NCBI GenBank assembly: GCA_003244125.1
Contig: QHBL01000132.1
Location: forward strand, 567-6,802
Source of the DNA: Chthoniobacterales bacterium
Lineage (GTDB): Bacteria > Verrucomicrobiota > Verrucomicrobiae > Chthoniobacterales > UBA10450
Direction of reading: 5' to 3'
DNA length: 6,236 nucleotides
The notes beneath the pieces are model-generated. The model made no database searches. It worked only from the letters and a program-made list of their open reading frames with translations, and was not told where the DNA came from. Positions 1-5,436 of the stretch are shown one piece after another. The stretch's first letter is position 1. Each line of letters starts with the position of its first letter. The translations under genes were made by a program, and so were the position numbers.

Positions 1-130
1 CCGCCATGACGCGCGAGCTTGGCCAGCCGTGGCAAAAGATCACCGGTTCGCCGGACGCCTTGCCGTATTCGCTGAATGCAACGCGGTCGCCATTGGCCCG
101 AACCAAAACGTCATCGCGCAGAAGCGGCAT
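1..130 (-). CDS. alpha/beta hydrolase, N-terminal fragment (runs off left edge)
   Basis: Reading the minus strand from an ATG at 130-128 gives 43 residues with no stop up to the window edge. The fragment reads like the start of an alpha/beta-fold hydrolase: a first beta strand with a polar turn (RANGDRVAFSEYG), then a glycine turn, a hydrophobic strand (PVIFCH), and the HGWPSSR segment. In this family the H-G-x-P motif carries the oxyanion hole. The nucleophile, acid and catalytic histidine lie beyond the window, so substrate and exact subfamily cannot be told. No clear Shine-Dalgarno sequence precedes the ATG. The upstream sequence in this frame gives no better start. It is divergently transcribed from the ergothioneine cluster and probably unrelated in function. 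Plus-strand reading frames over the same bases look random, which supports the minus-strand call. Confidence 0.8.
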   Translation of the reverse strand, partial: MPLLRDDVLVRANGDRVAFSEYGKASGEPVIFCHGWPSSRVMA

Positions 131-152
131 CGATTTAAAAATGAACGAAACC

Positions 153-251
153 CGAATGACGAAACAAATTCGCGCGCTCGAGGAATCCAGCTTCGGCCAT
201 CATTTTTGTTGGTCGTTGTTTCGGATTTCTGCGTTCGCGCTTCGTCATTCG
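153..251. repeat. inverted repeat CGAATGACGAA / TTCGTCATTCG
   Basis: CGAATGACGAA at 153-163 is exactly complementary to TTCGTCATTCG at 241-251. The 11-bp arms are separated by 77 bp. Similar motifs recur nearby in degenerate form (ATGAACGAAACC at 141-152, GACGAAACAA at 159-168), giving the look of a decayed multicopy intergenic repeat rather than a simple operator. Confidence 0.5.
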
Positions 252-286
252 ATAGAGTCCGCGCTGGTGCGCTCGCGCGGCCTGCG

Positions 287-292
287 TACAAT
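287..292 (+). promoter_or_regulatory. candidate -10 box of the ergothioneine operon
   Basis: TACAAT matches the sigma-70 -10 consensus at five of six positions and would start RNA near 299, about 20 nt before the ATG at 320. The -35 position 17 bp upstream holds only CTGGTG, a weak match, so this is a tentative call based on one hexamer and its location. Confidence 0.3.
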
Positions 293-319
293 AGCTGTCG
301 CTAATCCGATTTCACTCTT

Positions 320-718
320 ATGAACGAGAACTCACAGCCGGGCTTCGGGAAAATTTCCGTGCACGGTGACGGCATGGGTGCGCCGACACCGGAACTGATC
401 GAGCGCCGCGCGCGCGAAATCGCGCTCATCGATGAGCGCAACCCGGACGAATTCACCGACGGCGATTGGGACCAGGCCCAGCGTGAATTGCTTGGCGTGA
501 ATACCAACGCAGCGCCAGAGGACGTCCCCGCCGGCACCGATCTGGAAGAAGAGCACGAGATTATTCCCGCCACGCCCGGTCATCGCGCGCCGCGCGCTGG
601 TTACGAGGACGACGAAACGGTGGGCGAACATCTCGTTAGCGGTGGCCTCGAGGAAGCCGCGCACGACCAGATGCTCGAGGCGCGCCACGAAGAGCTCGAG
701 CAGGAAGGCGGCACTTGA
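320..718 (+). CDS. small acidic DUF2934-like protein, first gene of the egt operon
   Basis: This encodes 132 residues, strongly acidic and with no membrane segment or signal peptide, so it should be soluble and cytoplasmic. Residues about 25-59 (ELIERRAREIALIDERNP...DWDQAQRELLG) fit the pattern of DUF2934: an R-A-x-x-I-A helix, a polar turn, then D-W-x-x-A-x-x-E-L-L. DUF2934 is a short helical domain of unknown role. The rest is Asp/Glu/Pro-rich and ends in a probable amphipathic helix (EEAAHDQMLEARHEELEQE). Its stop TGA (716-718) shares a base with the egtB start ATG (718-720), so translation is probably coupled. A conserved acidic protein in the first position might be a small accessory or regulatory partner, but nothing in the sequence shows this. 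There is no good Shine-Dalgarno sequence before its ATG. The reading frame is convincing; the family assignment is tentative. Confidence 0.7.
   Translation: MNENSQPGFGKISVHGDGMGAPTPELIERRAREIALIDERNPDEFTDGDWDQAQRELLGVNTNAAPEDVPAGTDLEEEHEIIPATPGHRAPRAGYEDDETVGEHLVSGGLEEAAHDQMLEARHEELEQEGGT
702..708 (+). promoter_or_regulatory. ribosome binding site of egtB
   Basis: AGGAAGG lies inside the end of the preceding gene, 9 nt before the ATG at 718. It is one of the few good Shine-Dalgarno sequences in the window. It supports a start at ATG 718, which overlaps the TGA of the upstream gene, over the in-frame TTG at 715. Confidence 0.6.
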
Positions 719-2079
719 TGCCAGCGGCCGTAGCCAATTCCCGCAGCGCCGAGAAAACTTTTTCGCGCGCCGAGGAATTGCTCGTGCGGTATCGCGATGT
801 ACGCGATTTCTCGAAGCTGCTCACGCGCGATCTCGAGCCGGAAGACTGCGTCGTGCAATCGATGCCCGATGTCAGCCCGACGAAGTGGCACCTCGCGCAC
901 ACGAGCTGGTTTTTCGAGACGTTCGTGCTCAAGAAATTTCTCAGCGGTTACGTCTCGGCCGTCCCTGAGTACGCCTTCCTTTTTAATTCCTATTACAACG
1001 CCGCCGGCTCCATGCACCGGCGGGATCTGCGCGGTTTGATCTCGCGGCCGACGGTGGCTGAGTCGTTCCGTTATCGCGACGGTATTGATCGGCACATATC
1101 GGACCTCGTTAGCTCAGCATCCGACGAATTGCTCGAGGAAATCGAACCTCTGCTCACGCTCGGTTTGCACCACGAGCAACAACATCAGGAACTGCTGCTC
1201 ACCGACATCAAACACGTCCTCGCCCAGAATCCGCTTCATCCCGTTTACCGCAAACGCGAAGAGGAAGGCACCCATCCGCCCGGGCCCATGCGCTTCAGCG
1301 ACTTTGAGGAAGCCATTGCGATGATCGGCCACGCCGGTTCCGGATTCTCCTATGACAACGAAGGGCCGCGGCATCGCGCGCTCGTGCCGGCGTTTTCCCT
1401 GGCCACGCGTCTTGTGACCAATGGCGAATACATGAAGTTCATCGAGGACGATGGATATCGCCGGGCTGAGTTCTGGCTTTCGCTCGGCTGGATGACCGTA
1501 AACGAGCAGCGCTGGGAGGCGCCGCTCTATTGGGAAAAAAACGAGGGCGAATGGTGGCATTTCACTCTCTCGGGATTTCGCCGGATCGATCCAAACGAAC
1601 CCGTCACGCACGTGAGCTACTTCGAAGCCGACGCCTTCGCCAACTGGAGCGGCGCGCGTTTGCCGACCGAATTCGAATGGGAACGCGTCGCGCAAGGCAA
1701 GCCGATGGAAGGCAACTTCGTGGAGTCCGAGCGCTTTCACCCCGCGGTCATCCCGAGCGAAGCCGAGGGATCCGGAGGCGAAATCTCAAAGCTAACTTCC
1801 ACGGGATCCCTCGGCTTCGCTAGGGATGACGAGCTACGCCAGCTCTTCGGCGACGTATGGGAATGGACGCGCAGCTCGTATTCACCTTATCCCGGTTATC
1901 GCGCTGAGCCCGGCGCGCTCGGCGAATACAATGGCAAGTTCATGTGCAACCAGTACGTGCTCCGCGGCGGTTCCTGCGCGACTTCGCGATCGCACATCCG
2001 CGTCACCTACCGCAATTTTTTCCAGCCGGAAAAACGCTGGCAGTTCACCGGCATCCGTCTCGCCCGCGACGCGGCATGA
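718..2079 (+). CDS. egtB: ergothioneine biosynthesis protein EgtB (iron-dependent hercynine sulfoxide synthase)
   Basis: EgtB is a cytoplasmic non-heme iron enzyme. It uses O2 to couple a thiol donor to C2 of hercynine, giving a sulfoxide. The 453 residues show the two expected parts: an N-terminal DinB-like helical domain (about 20-180) and a C-terminal formylglycine-generating-enzyme-like domain (about 200-451). Likely iron ligands are H61 in WHLAH, and H152 and H156 in HHEQQHQE. The C-terminal domain has LPTEFEWER, LFGDVWEWT, RGGSCAT and the terminal TGIRLARD, all typical. The YY pair at 92-93 (FNSYYNAAG) resembles the active-site tyrosines reported for the cysteine-using EgtB of Chloracidobacterium. 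With no egtA or egtC nearby, cysteine is the likely donor rather than gamma-glutamylcysteine. It overlaps egtD by 4 nt (ATGA). Residues 344-371 are encoded by an inserted palindromic repeat just before LFGDVWEW, which probably makes this protein longer than its relatives. Confidence 0.95.
   Translation: MPAAVANSRSAEKTFSRAEELLVRYRDVRDFSKLLTRDLEPEDCVVQSMPDVSPTKWHLAHTSWFFETFVLKKFLSGYVSAVPEYAFLFNSYYNAAGSMHRRDLRGLISRPTVAESFRYRDGIDRHISDLVSSASDELLEEIEPLLTLGLHHEQQHQELLLTDIKHVLAQNPLHPVYRKREEEGTHPPGPMRFSDFEEAIAMIGHAGSGFSYDNEGPRHRALVPAFSLATRLVTNGEYMKFIEDDGYRRAEFWLSLGWMTVNEQRWEAPLYWEKNEGEWWHFTLSGFRRIDPNEPVTHVSYFEADAFANWSGARLPTEFEWERVAQGKPMEGNFVESERFHPAVIPSEAEGSGGEISKLTSTGSLGFARDDELRQLFGDVWEWTRSSYSPYPGYRAEPGALGEYNGKFMCNQYVLRGGSCATSRSHIRVTYRNFFQPEKRWQFTGIRLARDAA
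1747..1830. repeat. 84-bp palindromic element inserted in frame within egtB
   Basis: Two 27-nt arms, 1747-1773 and 1804-1830, are inverted copies with 26 of 27 positions paired (the exception is 1755 against 1822). They flank a 30-nt spacer. Each arm also holds a small ATCCC...GGGAT palindrome (1750-1754/1767-1771 and 1806-1810/1823-1827), as in REP sequences. The element is exactly 28 codons, starts on a codon boundary and contains no stop in the egtB frame. It encodes a hydrophilic stretch (VIPSEAEGSGGE...GSLGFARDD). The arms resemble a repeat commonly scattered between genes in soil-bacterial genomes; that is recollection, not a search. Confidence 0.85.
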
Positions 2080-3047
2080 GCGATCAAAAGATCGCTGTGC
2101 TCGATCTCGCGCCCGCCTCCGCCGATTTCCGCGAGCAGGTGATCGATGGCCTCTCCCGCCAACCGCGCACTCTGCCGTGCAAATTTTTCTACGATGAAAC
2201 CGGCTCGGCGCTCTTCGGCAAAATCTGCGAGCTCCCTGAGTATTACATTACACGCACGGAGATGGCGCTCCTGCGCGAGCGTGGCTCGGAGATCGCGCGC
2301 GCTCTCGGTCCCGGCCTCGAGCTGATCGGGCTCGGCACTGGCGCCGGCACCAAGACGCGGCTCCTCCTCGATCATTTGCAATCGCCTGTCGCCTACGTGC
2401 CCGTCGACATCTCAAAAGAGCAGCTCGCGCAATCGACAGCAGCTTTCAGCCGCATCTTTCCTTCTTTGGAAATTTTGCTGGTGTCAGCCGATTATCTCGA
2501 GCCGTTCGAGCTGCCCACGCCGCTGCGCATGCCTTTGCGTAAAGCTGTTTATTTTCCCGGTTCCACCATTGGTAATCTTGAACCGAAGAGCGCGCGTGCA
2601 TTCCTGGGAAAGATCGCAGCGATGGCCGGCGCTGACGGGCTCTTGCTGATGGGGGTCGATCTCAAGAAATCGAAGGCGATTCTCGAACTTGCATATAATG
2701 ACGACGCCGGGGTGACGGCCAAGTTTAACCTGAACCTGCTGGAGCGGGCAAATCGAGAACTTGATGCAAACTTCGACCTGCCACAGTGGCGACATCACGC
2801 GTTTTACAATGAACAAGCCGGTCGCATTGAAATGCACCTCGTTAGCTCAACCGAGCAAACTGTGCGCATCAGCCAGCACGTTTTCGGTTTTGTCGAAGGC
2901 GAGCACATCATCACCGAGTTCTCTTACAAATACTCGCCGGGGGAGATGATAGCGCTCGCGGCAGACGCGCGCTTCCGCTTTGAAAAGCTTTGGACGGACG
3001 AGGCGGAGCTTTTCGGGCTCTTCTTGTTTGTCGCGCCCAGCCTGTAG
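2076..3047 (+). CDS. egtD: L-histidine N-alpha-methyltransferase EgtD
   Basis: EgtD uses three S-adenosylmethionines to trimethylate histidine to hercynine, the first committed step of ergothioneine synthesis. The product has 323 residues, close to the 321 of the mycobacterial enzyme. Substrate-pocket positions known from Mycobacterium line up within a residue: Y39 (KFFYDETGS), Y56 (LPEYYITRTE), N167 (FPGSTIGNLEP), Y207 (AYNDDAGVT), and E281 and S283 (ITEFSYKY). The SAM-binding side shows a glycine loop (GLGTGAGTKTRLLL, 85-98) and PVDISKEQL (109-117). Where many EgtDs read E-L-G-S-G this one reads G-L-G-T-G, a mild departure. The start at ATG 2076 overlaps the egtB stop as ATGA. A longer in-frame start at 1944 would lie deep in egtB and add residues the family lacks. 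The TAG stop at 3045-3047 lies inside the terminal arm of the following repeat. Confidence 0.95.
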   Translation: MSDQKIAVLDLAPASADFREQVIDGLSRQPRTLPCKFFYDETGSALFGKICELPEYYITRTEMALLRERGSEIARALGPGLELIGLGTGAGTKTRLLLDHLQSPVAYVPVDISKEQLAQSTAAFSRIFPSLEILLVSADYLEPFELPTPLRMPLRKAVYFPGSTIGNLEPKSARAFLGKIAAMAGADGLLLMGVDLKKSKAILELAYNDDAGVTAKFNLNLLERANRELDANFDLPQWRHHAFYNEQAGRIEMHLVSSTEQTVRISQHVFGFVEGEHIITEFSYKYSPGEMIALAADARFRFEKLWTDEAELFGLFLFVAPSL

Positions 3048-3156
3048 CCGTCGCCCTGAGGGCGACGCAGAGCGCGCGGCGCATGCTCCCGATGTTTGAA
3101 CCACGGGTACGCTTACGACACGCAAGCTCGCGCTTCGCACAGCGAAGCGGCTACAG
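3042..3156. repeat. 115-bp palindromic element filling the egtD-ATPase gap
   Basis: The ends are a perfect 9-bp inverted repeat: CTGTAGCCG at 3042-3050 and CGGCTACAG at 3148-3156. Next to each end lies a perfect 8-bp hairpin with a 3-nt loop: CGTCGCCC-TGA-GGGCGACG at 3049-3067 and CGCTTCGC-ACA-GCGAAGCG at 3131-3149. This layout, terminal repeats with a subterminal hairpin at each end, looks like a REP/BIME or MITE-type unit. It contains the egtD stop codon and ends 6 nt before the next start. There is no T-run, so it is not a standard intrinsic terminator, though its RNA hairpins could affect mRNA decay or partial termination between egtD and the transporter genes. Confidence 0.8.
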
Positions 3157-3162
3157 TAGAGC

Positions 3163-3906
3163 GTGAACGCGCTCGTTGAGTTCCGCGGCGTCAGCAAAAG
3201 TTTCGAGAGCGAGCACGCGCTTAACGACATCGATCTTACGATCGAGCGCGGGCGCGCTACGGTCCTGATTGGTCCGAGCGGCTGCGGCAAATCGACCATC
3301 CTGCGCTTGATCGTGGGCTTGTTGAAAGCTAACGCGGGTGAAATTATTTTCGATGACGTGCCGGTGGATGCGAGCAGCGTCATGCGCGTTCGTCACCGGA
3401 TCGGTTACGTGATTCAGGATGGCGGTTTGTTTCCGCACCTGAGCGCTCGCGGAAATCTCACGCTGCAACCACGCCTGCTGGCGAAACCGCCCGCGGAAAC
3501 GAACAAGCGCATCGATGAACTTTGTGAGCTCACCCATTTTCCGCGCAACGCGCTCGACCGCTTCCCGCTCGAGCTCTCCGGCGGCCAGCGGCAGCGCGTC
3601 AGCCTCATGCGCGCGCTCATGCTTTCGCCCGAGCTGCTCCTGCTCGATGAGCCGTTCGCCGCGCTCGACCCGCTCGTGCGCGCGCGTTTGCAAACAGAAC
3701 TAAAAGCGATTTTTCGCGAACTCCACCAAAGCGCTCTCATCGTCACCCACGATTTGGCCGAAGCCGCGCGCCTGGGCGATCACATCGTGCTGATGAATGA
3801 AGGCCGCATCGTGCAAGCAGGCACGTTCCGGGATTTAAGCGAAATGCCGGCCACGAAATTCGTCACCGAATTCATCAACGCGCAGCGAAGCACGGTGCTG
3901 ACATGA
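3163..3906 (+). CDS. ABC transporter ATP-binding protein, betaine/osmoprotectant (OpuCA/EgtV-like) family
   Basis: This 247-residue cytoplasmic ATPase should energise import through the permease encoded next. All nucleotide-binding motifs are intact: Walker A GPSGCGKST (37-45), Q-loop Q85 (YVIQDGGLFPHL), signature LSGGQRQRV (138-146), Walker B LLLLDEPFAALD (158-169) and switch histidine H196 (IVTHD). The Q-D-G-G-L-F-P-H motif and the fused partner place it with glycine betaine/choline/osmoprotectant ATPases. It ends soon after the nucleotide-binding domain and lacks the tandem CBS domains of osmosensing ProV/OpuCA proteins, which argues against simple osmotic control. The start is GTG 3163: an in-frame TAG at 3157-3159 excludes anything longer, and the next ATG lies beyond Walker A. 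No Shine-Dalgarno sequence is seen. The stop overlaps the following gene as ATGA. Position behind egtBD suggests an EgtV-like role, but the ligand is unproven. Confidence 0.93.
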   Translation: MNALVEFRGVSKSFESEHALNDIDLTIERGRATVLIGPSGCGKSTILRLIVGLLKANAGEIIFDDVPVDASSVMRVRHRIGYVIQDGGLFPHLSARGNLTLQPRLLAKPPAETNKRIDELCELTHFPRNALDRFPLELSGGQRQRVSLMRALMLSPELLLLDEPFAALDPLVRARLQTELKAIFRELHQSALIVTHDLAEAARLGDHIVLMNEGRIVQAGTFRDLSEMPATKFVTEFINAQRSTVLT

Positions 3907-5408
3907 GAAGAGGAATCCGGAAAGCAGGAAAACAGGAGAAATTGCTTTGGTTTCTTTCCTGGGTTCCTGCTTTCCTGATTCCTCCTTCTACTTCCGCAGG
4001 GACGAATCCGGTCGTTATTGGCTCGAAGAAATTCACCGAATCTTACGTGCTGGCGGAGATCGCGAAGCGTTCGCTCGAGAACGCCGGGGTGAAAGCGGAA
4101 CATCGCCAGGGGATGGGCGGCACAATCATTTTATGGGAAGCGCTGCGCGGCGGCGGCATCGATCTGTATCCGGAATACACCGGCACGATTGCTGAGGAGA
4201 TTTTGAAAAAGCCGGGAGCGACGTCAGCGGAGGTTCGAGCTGAGCTGGACCGGTTCGGCATCGCGATGAGCGACGAGCTGGGATTCGACAATACTTACGC
4301 CTTGGTGATGCGGCGCGAGACGGCAACGCGTCTCGGCGTTAAATCGATCAGCGATCTGCGCGCGCATCCGGAGCTGAAGTTCGGACTTACGCCCGAATTC
4401 CTCGATCGGCACGATGGATGGCAGCCGCTGAGCGCACGCTATGGTCTGGCGACGACGCGTGTCCGCGGGATCGAGCACGCGCTCGGGTACGCTGGTCTGG
4501 CCAGCGGCGAGATCGACGTGAAAGATGCCTATTCGACCGACGCGAAGATCGCGGAGAACGACCTCGTCACTTTGCGCGATGACTGGCTCTTCTTTCCGCA
4601 ATACAAAGCGGTCTTTCTCTTTCGCAAAACTCTACCGGCATCGGCGTTCGTCGCGCTGAAGAAGCTCGCGGGCACAATCGATGAAACGCGGATGATTCAG
4701 CTCAATGCGGCAGCGGAGCGCACCAAGGATTACGCGCGCGCCGCACAGCTCTACTTCGGCGGGAGCGGCGGCGCGGCGGCGGAATCATTCGCGCACAAAC
4801 TCTGGCGTTGGACTTCTCGCCATCTCGAACTTGTCGGTATTTCGCTGTTGCTCGCGATCATCATCGGTGTGCCGCTGGGCATTATCGCAAGCCGCGGCGG
4901 CGCGGTGAGTCATGCGATTCTCGCAATCACCGGCATAGTGCAAACAATTCCTTCGCTCGCGCTTCTCGCGCTTCTGGTGCCGCTGCCGTTCTTCGGCATC
5001 AGTGCGCGCACCGCCATCGCGGCGCTCTTTCTCTACAGCCTGCTGCCGATCGTGCGGAACACTGCCAGCGGATTGCAGGACATCGCGCGGCCGCTCCGCG
5101 AATCCGCCATCGCGCTTGGTCTCACCGGCGCGCAGCGACTGCGCAAAATCTATCTCCCGCTCGCCTCGCGCTCGATTCTTTCCGGGGTCAAAACCAGCGC
5201 AGTCATTAACATCGGCACCGCCACGCTCGCGGCGCTCATCGGCGCAGGCGGCCTGGGCGAGCCGATTATCAGCGGGCTCAATCTGAACGATCACGCCACG
5301 ATTTTGCAGGGAGCAATTCCCGCCGCTCTTCTCGCGCTCGTGGTGCAGGCAATGTTCGACCTGCTCGACCGCGTGCTGATCCCGCGTGGGTTGAGGTTGT
5401 CGAGTTAA
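3903..5408 (+). CDS. fused substrate-binding protein/permease of a betaine-family ABC importer (possible ergothioneine transporter, EgtU-like)
   Basis: This 501-residue fusion supplies both ligand capture and the membrane channel. Residues 1-32 look like a signal peptide or first membrane anchor (basic start, LLWFLSWVPAFLI core, then STSAG). Residues about 36-287 are an OpuAC-type binding domain with SKKFTESYVLAEI, GGT, DLYPEYTGT, GFDNTYAL, DAYSTDAKI and DDWLFFPQYKAVFLFR. After a glycine-rich linker (287-290), residues about 305-498 form a permease with several membrane segments and the EAA loop ESAIALGLTGAQRLRKIYLP (400-419) that docks on the ATPase. The known ergothioneine importer EgtU has the permease first and the binding domain last; here the order is reversed. 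SBP-first fusions also occur among osmoprotectant importers, so betaine, choline or carnitine remain possible ligands. It overlaps the ATPase gene by 4 nt. The codons for the N-terminus come from a palindromic repeat. Confidence 0.92.
   Translation: MRRGIRKAGKQEKLLWFLSWVPAFLIPPSTSAGTNPVVIGSKKFTESYVLAEIAKRSLENAGVKAEHRQGMGGTIILWEALRGGGIDLYPEYTGTIAEEILKKPGATSAEVRAELDRFGIAMSDELGFDNTYALVMRRETATRLGVKSISDLRAHPELKFGLTPEFLDRHDGWQPLSARYGLATTRVRGIEHALGYAGLASGEIDVKDAYSTDAKIAENDLVTLRDDWLFFPQYKAVFLFRKTLPASAFVALKKLAGTIDETRMIQLNAAAERTKDYARAAQLYFGGSGGAAAESFAHKLWRWTSRHLELVGISLLLAIIIGVPLGIIASRGGAVSHAILAITGIVQTIPSLALLALLVPLPFFGISARTAIAALFLYSLLPIVRNTASGLQDIARPLRESAIALGLTGAQRLRKIYLPLASRSILSGVKTSAVINIGTATLAALIGAGGLGEPIISGLNLNDHATILQGAIPAALLALVVQAMFDLLDRVLIPRGLRLSS
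3911..3983. repeat. palindromic repeat forming the 5' end of the transporter fusion gene
   Basis: The arm AGGAATCCGGAAAGCAGGAA (3911-3930) pairs with 3964-3983, whose complement is AGGAATCAGGAAAGCAGGAA: 19 of 20 positions match. An inner pair CAGGA/TCCTG (3933-3937 and 3957-3961) keeps the same symmetry. Purine-rich and pyrimidine-rich halves differ sharply from the G+C-rich neighbours. The element starts 8 nt after the first base of the ATG. It encodes residues from about 4 to 27, that is the basic part and the hydrophobic core of the signal peptide. Confidence 0.8.
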
Positions 5409-5436
5409 CTCTCCGCGGCCGACGACAGGTTCTGGG

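Larger units (their letters stand above)
131..319. other. divergent intergenic region
   Basis: These 189 bp separate the minus-strand hydrolase from the plus-strand operon, so promoters for both should lie here. Reading frames cross it, but their products look like random translation and they overlap the hydrolase start. The left half is A-rich on the plus strand and the right half T-rich, which fits an old inverted-repeat element (entered separately). Confidence 0.6.

Noticed and set aside
6..323. Plus-strand open frames over the left end (also 29-304)
   Set aside because: The translations have no recognisable pattern, while the minus strand at 1-130 encodes a clear alpha/beta hydrolase N-terminus.
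715..717. TTG as the egtB start
   Set aside because: The ATG three bases later overlaps the upstream stop in the usual way and has a well-spaced AGGAAGG.
1114..1740. Minus-strand open frame of 208 codons within egtB
   Set aside because: Opposite strand of a convincing EgtB; the translation shows no family motifs.
1747..1830. Reading the egtB palindrome as an intrinsic terminator or a frameshift
   Set aside because: The element is in frame without a stop, conserved EgtB sequence continues on both sides, and no T-run follows.
1944..2075. Upstream extension of egtD
   Set aside because: It would add 44 residues translated out of frame from conserved egtB sequence; with ATG 2076 the length and pocket residue numbering match known EgtD.
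3151..3693. Minus-strand open frame of 180 codons within the ATPase gene
   Set aside because: Antisense to intact Walker and signature motifs; no independent evidence of coding.
3903..5408. Sequencing frameshift or read-through joining two separate transporter genes
   Set aside because: The frame is continuous through a glycine-rich linker with no internal stop or start signal, and both domains are complete.
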